Positions 30,700 to 38,058 of a DNA stretch of 39,387 bases are shown in pieces. Below the pieces are notes generated by a model. That model ran no database searches. It had not been told where the DNA came from and was given only the letters and a program-made list of their open reading frames with translations. Numbering within the stretch: position 1 is the first letter of the stretch; each line of letters opens with the position of its first letter. Source of the stretch: Zoogloea sp. (GTDB taxonomy: Bacteria > Pseudomonadota > Gammaproteobacteria > Burkholderiales > Rhodocyclaceae); NCBI GenBank assembly GCA_023150095.1, contig JAKLLO010000025.1, positions 1 to 39,387 of the forward strand, in the 5' to 3' direction. The position numbers and the translations under genes are program-made.

Positions 30700-32007
30700 A
30701 TGCCGGAGCCCTGGCTCTACCCCCCGCCCGGCCATCCAGTCCGCCGCTTTCTCCGGGCGATCCTGGACATCGGCGCGCACCCCGACGACGACGACGAAAC
30801 CAGCATCAGGAAGATCCGCCTGAATCTGGCCAGCGTGCTTTTCGCCACCGCAGCCCTCATCTGGCTCGCGGGGGATCTGCTCGTCGACGGCAACCCGCTG
30901 GCGCTGGCCGCCGCGGCGGTGCCCGTGCTCGCCGGGATCAACCTGCTGCTGTTCAGGCAGCACCGGCGCAGCGGCCTGTACGGCCCGCTGCAGCTGGGCC
31001 TGATGCTGGCCTTTCCCTTCGTCACCCGCGCGCTCCTCGGGCCGACTTCCGCCACCGCCGGGCTGCCCGTGTGGGCCATTCTTGCGCCCACCGCCAGCCT
31101 GCTGTGCCTGGGCGGACGCGACTCCACGCCGTGGTTTGCCGGCTTCGTGATCCTCACCGTAGCCACCGGCGTGCTGCTGCCTGCAGATGCGGCCGCCTCG
31201 CCCCTCGCCCTCGCCGGTCACGTGACCGCCGTGGCAACGGTGATCTACGTCCAGCTGCGCTTTGCGATGGGCCAGCGCAACAAGACCCGCGAACGCCTCG
31301 CCGAAGCCCACCACCAGCTGCGCCTCGCCCAGGAGCGCTCCGAGCGCCTGCTGCTCAACATCCTGCCGGCGCCCATCGCCGCTCGTCTCAAGGACAACAC
31401 CAGCACCATCGCCGACGGCCACCCGGAAGTGGTGGTGATGTTCGCCGACATCGTGGATTACACCCGCATCGCCAGCGGCATGGCCCCCAAGGCGGTGTTC
31501 GAGATGCTCAACCGGATCTTCTGCCGCTTCGACGAGTTGTGCGAACAGCACGGCCTCGAACGCATCAAGACCATCGGCGACGGCTACATGGTGGCTGGCG
31601 GGCTCCATGCCCATCCGGTCGAGCCCCACGCGGCGATGGCCGCCCTGACCCTCGACATGCAGGCCGCCCTGCGCAATCACGATTTCACCGACGGGCTCGA
31701 ACTGGAAGTCCGCATCGGCATCGCCTCCGGCCCGGTGGTCGCCGGCGTGGTGGGGCGCGGCAAGTTCATCTACGACCTGTGGGGCGACACCGTCAACCTG
31801 GCCTTCCGCCTGTGCACCGAGGGCGAACCCAGCACCATCCAGTGCGACGCCCGCGCCTTCGAACGCCTGCGCGGCGCCTTCGTGTTCGCCAAGCCGATCC
31901 TGCTGATGCTCAAGGGCAAGGGCTACGTACCGGTCTATCGGCTGCAGGGGCCGCGGATCTTCGCTGCGCCTGCCACCGCGGTCGTCCACCCGCCACACGC
32001 GGCATGA
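30700..32007 (+). CDS. Membrane class III adenylate cyclase
   Basis: 435 aa from the ATG at 30700, which has AGGAA seven bases upstream; an in-frame TTG at 30670 is less likely. The N-terminal part (about 35-190) contains about five or six membrane spans. A short helical linker (RLAEAHHQLRLAQERSERLL) leads to the catalytic domain (about 215-425). Metal-binding Asp D250 (FADIVDYT) and D294 (IGDGY) are present. So are the adenine-selecting K290 (RIKTIGDGY) and D359 (YDLWGDTVN), and the transition-state residues N366 and R370. By comparison with mammalian adenylyl cyclases these support ATP, not GTP, as substrate. The input of the membrane domain is unknown. It sits between two pseudopilin loci. 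Confidence 0.9.
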   Translation: MPEPWLYPPPGHPVRRFLRAILDIGAHPDDDDETSIRKIRLNLASVLFATAALIWLAGDLLVDGNPLALAAAAVPVLAGINLLLFRQHRRSGLYGPLQLGLMLAFPFVTRALLGPTSATAGLPVWAILAPTASLLCLGGRDSTPWFAGFVILTVATGVLLPADAAASPLALAGHVTAVATVIYVQLRFAMGQRNKTRERLAEAHHQLRLAQERSERLLLNILPAPIAARLKDNTSTIADGHPEVVVMFADIVDYTRIASGMAPKAVFEMLNRIFCRFDELCEQHGLERIKTIGDGYMVAGGLHAHPVEPHAAMAALTLDMQAALRNHDFTDGLELEVRIGIASGPVVAGVVGRGKFIYDLWGDTVNLAFRLCTEGEPSTIQCDARAFERLRGAFVFAKPILLMLKGKGYVPVYRLQGPRIFAAPATAVVHPPHAA

Positions 32008-32110
32008 CGTCACCCGGCCACAAAAAACACCCAATCTGCATTAAACTGTTCAGCCTGTATGAATAGACATCGCATTGCGCACGGGGCGCAGGCGGCTGAA
32101 CGGAGGCAAC

Positions 32111-32755
32111 ATGAAGGTCCGACAACAGGGCTTCACCCTGGTTGAAATCGCGGTCGTGCTGGTGATCATCGGGCTGCTGCTCGGCGGCATCCTCAAGGGG
32201 CAGGAGCTCATCAACAGCGCCAAGGTGAAGAACGTCATCGGCGATTTCCGCAACACCGCCACTTACCTCTACGCCTACCAGGATCGCTTCCGCGCCCTGC
32301 CCGGCGACGACGCCGGCGTGACCAACCGGCTGGCCGGCGCCGTGCGCGCCACCACCGGCGGCACCTCCGGCAACGGGCGGATCGACGGCGCCTGGAACTC
32401 CATCACCGCAACCGATGAAACCGTGCTCTTCTGGCAGCACGTGCGCCTCGCCAACCTGGCCAGCGGCGACGGCCGCAACCCCGGCGCCGAAGGCGTGGTG
32501 ATCGCCGACTGGCTGCCCCGCAACGCCTTCAGCGGGCGCGTCGGCGTCACCGGCGCGAGCCCGCTCGCCGGCTGGGGTGGCACCTTCTTCATCTGCCAGG
32601 AAAACCTCGCCGGTGCCTTTGCCCGGCAGGTGGATATCGCGATGGACGACGGCCTGCCCAACACCGGCACCGTGCGCCTGCTGTCGGGCGGCGCAGCCGT
32701 GGCCCCGGCCGACCTCAACGACGCCACGACCTACGTGGTGTGCGCGTCGTACTGA
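32111..32755 (+). CDS. Type II/IV pseudopilin
   Basis: 214 aa. The ATG follows a strong GGAGGC ribosome-binding site at proper spacing. The prepilin signature MKVRQQG is followed by FTLVEIAVVLVIIGLLLGG, with Glu at +5, then a helical stem (GQELINSAKVKNVIGDFRNT). The C-terminal globular domain has a cysteine pair (ICQENL and VVCASY near the end). It stands alone, 103 bp after the adenylate cyclase, and runs toward the convergent Kef-type gene, whose stop lies 4 bp beyond its own. Role in a pilus or secretion pseudopilus is likely but unspecified. Confidence 0.88.
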   Translation: MKVRQQGFTLVEIAVVLVIIGLLLGGILKGQELINSAKVKNVIGDFRNTATYLYAYQDRFRALPGDDAGVTNRLAGAVRATTGGTSGNGRIDGAWNSITATDETVLFWQHVRLANLASGDGRNPGAEGVVIADWLPRNAFSGRVGVTGASPLAGWGGTFFICQENLAGAFARQVDIAMDDGLPNTGTVRLLSGGAAVAPADLNDATTYVVCASY

Positions 32756-32759
32756 GGAG

Positions 32760-34736
32760 TCAGATCCCCTTCAGCAACCGGGTTTCCGCGTTGGAGATCT
32801 GCGACGGCGTGCCCAGCAGCACGAGCACGTCTTCCAGTTCGAGCCGCGTCTCGGCCACCGGGTCGACCACCCGGATGCGCTGGCGGCGCACCGCGGTGAT
32901 CTCCACGCCGAGCTCCTTCAGGCGCAGCTCGGCGAGGCTCTTGCCGATCGCGTAGGCGCCGGCCTCCAGCGGCACCGAATGCAGGCGCACCTGCTGCCGC
33001 TCCTCGAGGGATTCCTCGTGCAGATGCTCGCCGCCCCGGTAGATGCCACGCAGCAGGTGGTAGCGCTCGGCGCGGATCTCGCGGATGCGCTTGAGGATGC
33101 GCGGCAGCGGAATGCCCACCAGCGCCAGCGCGTGGGAGGCCAGCATCAGCGAAGACTCCACCGATTCCGGAACCACCTCGGCGGCACCGGCTTCCTGCAG
33201 TTTTTCCAGGTCGATCTCGTCGGCAGTGCGCACCACCACCGGCACATCCGGCCGGCAGGCGCGGACCATGCTCATCGCCCGCAGCGCCGCGTCGGTGTCG
33301 GCGTAGGTGATGACCACCACCGACGCCCGGGAGATGCCCGCCGCCATCAACGTCTCGCGCTTGGCCGCGTCGCCGAACACCACCGTCTCGCCCGCCGCCG
33401 CGGCCTCGCGCACCCGTTCGGGGTCGAGATCGAGCGCGATGTAGGTGATGCCCTCCTGCTCCAGCAGACGACCGAGGTACTGGCCGTTACGCCCGAAGCC
33501 GCAGAGGATCGCGTGCTTGTCCACGAACATCGACTGGGTGGCGATGCTGGTGAGCTGCAGCGAGCGGCTCATCCACTCGGACGGCACCAGGCGCAGCACG
33601 ATCTTCTCGCTGGCCTGCACGATCAGCGGCGCCAGCAGCATCGACAGCACCAGCGCTGCCACCACCACCTGCGACAGGGCCGCCGGCAGCAGCCGGGCCT
33701 CGTCGATCTGGGACAGCAGCACAAAGCCGAACTCACCGCCCGCGCACAGCCACAGGCCGGTGCGCGCAGCCGTGCCCTGAGGGCTGCCCAGCAGGCGCGA
33801 CGCCGCCCCGGCGATCAGGAACTTGCCCACCAGCAACGCCGCCAGCATGGCCAGCACCGCAGGCAGGCTGAGGATGATCTGCCCCACATCGAGGAACATC
33901 CCCACCGTGACGAAGAAAAGCCCCAGCAGCACGTCGCGAAACGGCTTGATGTCCTCTTCCACGTGGTAGCGGTATTCGGTCTCGGAGATCAGCATCCCCG
34001 CCAGAAAAGCCCCCAGCGCCAGCGACAGCCCGACGATCTCGGTGAGCCACGCCAGCCCGAGGGTGATCAGCAGCACGTTGAGCATGAACAGCTCGGCCGA
34101 CTTCTGGCGCGCCACATAGAAGAACCACGTCCGCATCACCCGCTGGCCGAAGAACAGCACCAGCACCAGCAGCGCCACCGCCTTGGCCGTCGCCAGCGCC
34201 AGCGTCTCGAACAATGCATCGGCCGGCCCCGACAGCGCGGGGATCAGGATCAGCAGCGGCACCACCGCCAGATCCTGGAACAGCAGCACGCCGATGGTCT
34301 CGCGGCCGTGCTTGGAATCCAGCTCGAGGCGATCCGACAGCAGCTTGGAGAGGATCGCCGTGGACGACATCGCCAGCGTGCCGCCCAGCGCAAAGCCGGC
34401 GCCCCAGCCCAGCCCGCCGATGCGGCCGGCGATCATCGCCAGCACGATGGACGCCAGCACCTGCATCGCCCCCAGCCCGAATACGATGCGCTTCATGCTG
34501 TACAGCCGCGCCAGCGAGAACTCCAGCCCGATGGTGAACATCAGGAACACCACCCCGAACTCGGCGAGGTAGCGCGCGCCGCCGGTATCCGGCATCAGGT
34601 TCATCGCGTGGGGCCCGACGGCCGCACCGACCATCAGGTAACCGAGCACCGGCGGCAGGTTGAGCGACCGGAAGATTCCGACCACCAGCACGGCACCGGC
34701 AAGAAGGGCGAGCACCAGCTCGAGGGTATTGACCAT
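32760..34736 (-). CDS. Kef-type K+/H+ antiporter (Na/H exchanger + TrkA-N + TrkA-C)
   Basis: 658 aa starting MVNTLELVLALLAGAVLVVG. Residues 1-385 form about 12 membrane spans of the CPA2 exchanger family, including the Kef-like FTIGLEFSLARL. A RCK/TrkA-N domain follows, with a Rossmann fold around residue 409 (CGFGRNGQYLGRLL) for nucleotide sensing. A TrkA-C domain occupies about 580-655 (VRLHSVPLEAGAYAIGKSLA). Such proteins exchange K+ for H+ under electrophile or pH stress. The gene is divergent from kdsD. It could equally be annotated KefB, KefC or YbaL, and I cannot separate these. No Shine-Dalgarno is obvious. Confidence 0.9.
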   Translation of the reverse strand: MVNTLELVLALLAGAVLVVGIFRSLNLPPVLGYLMVGAAVGPHAMNLMPDTGGARYLAEFGVVFLMFTIGLEFSLARLYSMKRIVFGLGAMQVLASIVLAMIAGRIGGLGWGAGFALGGTLAMSSTAILSKLLSDRLELDSKHGRETIGVLLFQDLAVVPLLILIPALSGPADALFETLALATAKAVALLVLVLFFGQRVMRTWFFYVARQKSAELFMLNVLLITLGLAWLTEIVGLSLALGAFLAGMLISETEYRYHVEEDIKPFRDVLLGLFFVTVGMFLDVGQIILSLPAVLAMLAALLVGKFLIAGAASRLLGSPQGTAARTGLWLCAGGEFGFVLLSQIDEARLLPAALSQVVVAALVLSMLLAPLIVQASEKIVLRLVPSEWMSRSLQLTSIATQSMFVDKHAILCGFGRNGQYLGRLLEQEGITYIALDLDPERVREAAAAGETVVFGDAAKRETLMAAGISRASVVVITYADTDAALRAMSMVRACRPDVPVVVRTADEIDLEKLQEAGAAEVVPESVESSLMLASHALALVGIPLPRILKRIREIRAERYHLLRGIYRGGEHLHEESLEERQQVRLHSVPLEAGAYAIGKSLAELRLKELGVEITAVRRQRIRVVDPVAETRLELEDVLVLLGTPSQISNAETRLLKGI

Positions 34737-34780
34737 GGGAGGCAAGGGGGCGCCCGGGACGGGCGGAATAGTCGATCTGA

Positions 34781-34802
34781 TATACTCCTGAGCCCGATTA
34801 TA
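34781..34802 (+). promoter_or_regulatory. Possible -10 elements for kdsD
   Basis: The 78-bp divergent gap holds TATACT (34781-34786) and ATTATA (34797-34802), AT-rich islands in a GC-rich stretch. No good -35 is seen, so this is a weak call. Confidence 0.3.
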
Positions 34803-34814
34803 CCCACGCCGCCC

Positions 34815-35807
34815 ATGAGCTCCGCCCCGAATCCCGCTGCGCATGACCGCGTCCTTGCCCTTGCCCGTCGCGTCCTCGAGATCGAGGCCGAAGCCGTTCA
34901 CGCGCTCGCCGGCCAGCTGGGCCCGGAATTCGTCAAGGCCGTCGACCTGATCCTCGCCTCCAGCGGCCGGGTCATCGTGTCGGGCGTCGGCAAGTCGGGC
35001 CACATCGGGCGCAAGTTTGCGGCCACCCTCGCCAGCACCGGCACGCCGGCGTATTTCGTGCACGCCGCCGAAGCCGCCCACGGCGACCTGGGCATGATCA
35101 CCGCCAACGACGTGCTGATCGCCCTGTCCTACTCCGGCTCCGGCGAAGAACTCCTGAAGATCGTTCCCCTCGTCAAACGCCAGGGCGCCCGGCTGATCGC
35201 CATCACCGGCAACCCGGAATCACCCCTCGCCCGCGAGGCCGACGTGCATCTCAACGGCGCGGTGAAGGAAGAGGCCTGCCCGCTCAACCTCGCCCCGACC
35301 GCCAGCACCACCGCCAGCCTGGCCCTGTCCGACGCCCTCGCGGTGGCGCTGCTCGACGCCCGCGGCTTCGGCGCCGATGACTTCGCCCGCTCGCACCCGG
35401 GCGGCGCCCTCGGTCGGCGCCTGCTCACCCACGTCTCCGACGTGATGCGCAGCGGCGCCGCCATTCCGCAGGTCACCGAAGACGCGCTGCTGGCCGACGC
35501 GCTGATGGAGATGACCCGCGCCGGCATGGGCATGACCGCCATCGTCGATGCCGACCAGCGCATCGTCGGCATCTACACCGACGGTGACCTGCGCCGCTCG
35601 CTCGCCAGCGGCTGCAACTTCAGCACCGCCCGCGTGGCCGACGTGATGAGCCGCGGCCCGCGCACCATCCACCCCGAAGCCCTCGCCGTCGAGGCCGCCG
35701 AGGTGATGGAGACGCGCCGAATCAGCCAGCTGCTGGTGGCGGATGCCGCTGGCCGGCTCATCGGCGCCCTCAACCACCACGACCTGATGCTCGCCAAGGT
35801 CATCTGA
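34815..35807 (+). CDS. kdsD: D-arabinose 5-phosphate isomerase
   Basis: 330 aa, the usual size. It converts D-ribulose 5-phosphate to D-arabinose 5-phosphate, the first step of Kdo synthesis for LPS. The SIS domain (about 45-178) has VSGVGKSGHIGRKFAATLAS and ALSYSGSGEE. K60, E112, E153 and H194 align with the catalytic K59, E111, E152 and H193 of the E. coli enzyme. Two CBS domains follow (about 210-330). The ATG begins MSSAPNPAAHDRV. It heads an LPS operon (lptC, lptA), but kdsC, which often follows, is missing. The stop overlaps a 12-codon mini-ORF (TGATG). Confidence 0.95.
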   Translation: MSSAPNPAAHDRVLALARRVLEIEAEAVHALAGQLGPEFVKAVDLILASSGRVIVSGVGKSGHIGRKFAATLASTGTPAYFVHAAEAAHGDLGMITANDVLIALSYSGSGEELLKIVPLVKRQGARLIAITGNPESPLAREADVHLNGAVKEEACPLNLAPTASTTASLALSDALAVALLDARGFGADDFARSHPGGALGRRLLTHVSDVMRSGAAIPQVTEDALLADALMEMTRAGMGMTAIVDADQRIVGIYTDGDLRRSLASGCNFSTARVADVMSRGPRTIHPEALAVEAAEVMETRRISQLLVADAAGRLIGALNHHDLMLAKVI

Positions 35808-35845
35808 TGGCAAGCGCAACCCACTCTTCGCGGAGCGCCCGATGA
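35807..35845 (+). other. 12-codon mini-ORF bridging kdsD and lptC
   Basis: ATG at 35807 overlaps the kdsD stop and its TGA at 35843-35845 overlaps the lptC ATG. It encodes MASATHSSRSAR. Overlaps at both ends are what a full-length kdsC in this position would show, so this may be a scar of a kdsC deletion or a coupling peptide. It could also be chance. Confidence 0.35.
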
Positions 35846-36423
35846 ACGGCCGGGGCCACAGCCTCTTCCCCCTCGTGGTGCTGACGCTCCTCGCCGGCGT
35901 CTCGGTGTGGCTCGACCGGGTCACCCAGCAGCCGGCCGTCGCACGGACCGAAAAAGCCCACGAGGCCGACTTCTCCGCCGACAAGCTCACCGTCCGCCGC
36001 TTCGACCTCACCGGCAAGATCCAGTACGTGCTGGTCGCCGACCGGATGGTCCATTACGCTGACGACGAAACCACCGAACTCGTCCGCCCGCGCCTCAACT
36101 ACCTCAACCGGCCCGAGCCGGTGTGGGTGGAATCCAACTTCGCCCGGGTCAGCAAGGATGGCGACGCCGTCGTCCTCACCGACAGCGTCTTCGTCCGCCG
36201 CGACGCCACCGCCAGCAAGCCCGAATCCACCCTGCGCACCGAGGAAATGACCGTCTGGCCCGACGACGAGAAGATGCGCTCCGACAAACCCGTGGTCCTC
36301 ACCCAGGGCAAGACGGTGATCAACGCCGAACGCATGGAGAGCGACAACATCGTCGGCGAAGTCCGTCTGCAGGGCCAGGTCCGCGGCACCATTTACCGAA
36401 ACACCCCCACGCCGAAACCATGA
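35842..36423 (+). CDS. lptC: LPS export protein LptC
   Basis: 193 aa. An N-terminal membrane anchor (about residues 7-24, LFPLVVLTLLAGVSVWL) is followed by a periplasmic beta-jellyroll with LptC features: FSADKLTVRRFDLTGKIQYV, ADRMVHYADDETTELVRPRL and a late ESDNIVGEVRLQGQVRGTI. It is the inner-membrane bridge component that receives LPS from LptB2FG and passes it to LptA. GGAG lies upstream of the ATG, and the stop overlaps the lptA start (ATGA), so the two are coupled. Confidence 0.93.
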   Translation: MNGRGHSLFPLVVLTLLAGVSVWLDRVTQQPAVARTEKAHEADFSADKLTVRRFDLTGKIQYVLVADRMVHYADDETTELVRPRLNYLNRPEPVWVESNFARVSKDGDAVVLTDSVFVRRDATASKPESTLRTEEMTVWPDDEKMRSDKPVVLTQGKTVINAERMESDNIVGEVRLQGQVRGTIYRNTPTPKP

Positions 36424-36980
36424 AACCATTCTTCCGGCTGCACGCCCAACTCGCCCCCCTCCTTGCCGCCGGCATCCTGGCGCTGGCCGCCCCAGCCCAC
36501 GCCGAAAAGGCCGACCGCAGCAAGCCGGTCAACATCGAGGCCGACAAGGTGACGGTGGACGACAAGAACAAGATCCACATCTTCGAAGGCCACGTCGTCC
36601 TCACCCAGGGCACCCTCACCATCCGCAGCGACAAGCTGGTGGTGAGCCAGGACCAGGAAGGCTACCAGCGTGGCATCGCCACCGGCGGCGAAGGCGGTCT
36701 CGCCCGCTTCCGCCAGAAACGCGAAGGCAAGAACGAATGGGTCGACGGCGAGGGCGAGCGCATCGAGCACGACGCCCGCAGCGAGCTGTCCCAGTTCTTC
36801 CTCCGCGCCCGCGTGAAGAGCGGCGAAGACGAAGTGCGCGGCCAGTACATCCAGTTCAACGGCGTCACCGAAACCTACCTGGTCACCAACGGCCCCAACG
36901 CCACCACCCTGCCCAGCCAGCAGGGCCGCGTGCAGGTCACCATCCAGCCCAAGAAGAAGGACGGCGCAGCCAACCCGTAA
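36420..36980 (+). CDS. lptA: LPS export protein LptA
   Basis: 186 aa. The signal peptide (LAPLLAAGILALAAPAHA, cleaved before EKADRS) is followed by an OstA-like beta domain: NIEADKVTVDDKNKIHIFEG, HVVLTQGTLTIRSDKLVV and a basic C-terminus. It is the periplasmic bridge carrying LPS to LptD. It is coupled to lptC by a four-base overlap. The usual lptB and rpoN do not follow; the next gene, after 236 bp, encodes a phasin. Confidence 0.94.
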   Translation: MKPFFRLHAQLAPLLAAGILALAAPAHAEKADRSKPVNIEADKVTVDDKNKIHIFEGHVVLTQGTLTIRSDKLVVSQDQEGYQRGIATGGEGGLARFRQKREGKNEWVDGEGERIEHDARSELSQFFLRARVKSGEDEVRGQYIQFNGVTETYLVTNGPNATTLPSQQGRVQVTIQPKKKDGAANP

Positions 36981-36989
36981 TGGGCATGA

Positions 36990-37006
36990 TGCGGCGCAAA
37001 GCCGCA
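36990..37006 (+). terminator. Weak hairpin after lptA
   Basis: TGCGGC (36990-36995) and GCCGCA (37001-37006) flank a five-base loop ten bases after the lptA stop. There is no T-tract, so it may only help termination. Confidence 0.3.
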
Positions 37007-37083
37007 GCCCTCAACGGTCTTCAGCTGATTTCGTGGATCACATACAACCGTTTGATTGCAAAAGGATTGCGGCGCCACAAAGA

Positions 37084-37102
37084 TTGTTGTGCATTGCAAC
37101 AA
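37084..37102 (+). promoter_or_regulatory. Operator-like inverted repeat upstream of the phasin promoter
   Basis: TTGTTG (37084-37089) and CAACAA (37097-37102) flank a seven-base centre containing TGCA, directly upstream of the -35. PhaR repressors of PHA genes are known to bind TGC-rich sites in phasin promoters, so this is a candidate PhaR site by inference. Confidence 0.45.
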
Positions 37103-37109
37103 AAAGTTG

Positions 37110-37137
37110 TTGACAGCCCTCCCGGTCTGAATATAAT
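37110..37137 (+). promoter_or_regulatory. Consensus sigma-70 promoter of the phasin gene
   Basis: TTGACA (37110-37115) and TATAAT (37132-37137) both match consensus perfectly, with a 16-bp spacer. Transcription would give a 5' leader of about 70 bases. Confidence 0.9.
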
Positions 37138-37216
37138 GGGCTCCATTGCTGCGACGCACAAAGAGGCGTCGAATGATTTTCAGGTAATAGATCCACATTC
37201 ACTTAAGGAGATTGTC

Positions 37217-37777
37217 ATGACCACCCCCGAGCAAATCGTTGCTGCCAACAAGGCTAACGTCGAAACCCTGCTGACCCTGGCCAACACCGCCTTCGCCAGC
37301 GCCGAGCGCATCGCTGCCCTGAACCTGAACACCGCCCGCGCTGTTCTGGAAGACTCCGTTGCCGCCACCAAGACCCTGCTGGGCGCCAAGGATGCTCAAG
37401 AGCTGCTGGCCCTGCAGACCTCCCTGGCCCAGCCGGTTGTCGAAAAGGCCGTTGCCTACTCCCGCAGCATCTACGAAATCGCTTCCCAGACCCAGGAAGA
37501 AGTTTCCAAGCTGTTCGAAGCTCAAGTTGCTGAAGCCAACAAGACCTTCGCCGCCGCCCTCGACAAGGCTGCCAAGTCCGCTCCCGCCGGTTCCGATGTC
37601 GCCGTGGCTGCTGTCAAGTCCGCCATCGCCGCCGCCAACTCCGCCTACGACAGCGTGACCAAGGCCGCCAAGCAAGTCGCCGAGATCGCCGAAGCCAACG
37701 TGGCTGCCGCGACCAACGCCACCGTCAAGGCCGTCAGCACCACCGCTCCCGCCAAGTCCTCCAAGAAGGCTGCCTAA
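37217..37777 (+). CDS. phaP: Phasin family protein (PHA granule-associated)
   Basis: 186 aa of Ala-rich amphipathic helices, starting MTTPEQIVAANKANVETLLT and ending in a Lys-rich tail (PAKSSKKAA), as in betaproteobacterial phasins. Phasins coat polyhydroxyalkanoate granules and limit their size. AAGGAG lies six bases before the ATG. The perfect promoter, the strong terminator and codon use richer in GCT and GTT than its neighbours point to high expression. It has its own transcription unit between lptA and icd. Confidence 0.93.
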   Translation: MTTPEQIVAANKANVETLLTLANTAFASAERIAALNLNTARAVLEDSVAATKTLLGAKDAQELLALQTSLAQPVVEKAVAYSRSIYEIASQTQEEVSKLFEAQVAEANKTFAAALDKAAKSAPAGSDVAVAAVKSAIAAANSAYDSVTKAAKQVAEIAEANVAAATNATVKAVSTTAPAKSSKKAA

Positions 37778-37830
37778 TCTGGCCAGCTGACTGGAAGCGG
37801 ACGCCCCGCGCGTCCGCCTGACAGGCACAG

Positions 37831-37866
37831 AAAAGCCCGCACTGCTTCGGCAGCGCGGGCTTTTTT
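37831..37866 (+). terminator. Strong rho-independent terminator of the phasin gene
   Basis: AAAAGCCCGC (37831-37840) pairs with GCGGGCTTTT. An inner CTGC-TTCG-GCAG stem caps it with a stable UUCG tetraloop, and six T follow the G/C stem. Confidence 0.95.
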
Positions 37867-37960
37867 GCGTCCACCGCCGCCGCCCGGCGTGTCAATTTCG
37901 CGGGAAGGCATCACGGCATGGATGCAGAGCGGCGGGATACGTGATATTTTTCTCAGGTTG

Positions 37961-37975
37961 TGAAATCGCATTTCA
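37961..37975. promoter_or_regulatory. Palindrome upstream of icd
   Basis: TGAAAT-CGC-ATTTCA is a perfect 6-3-6 palindrome in an AT-richer stretch 84 bp before the icd start. It has the shape of a dimeric regulator's operator; the regulator is unknown. No clear icd promoter was found in this 280-bp gap. Confidence 0.35.
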
Positions 37976-38058
37976 GAAAGTGCATTTTGCAAGCGCGCCG
38001 GACCATCGAGGCTTGCGCAGGGCTGTCGTCAAAATAATCCAATACTGAGGGAAGACTA

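Noticed and set aside
30663-32066. Alternative plus-strand frame over the adenylate cyclase
   Set aside because: It is Arg/Pro-rich and featureless, while the overlapping frame has a complete class III cyclase active site.
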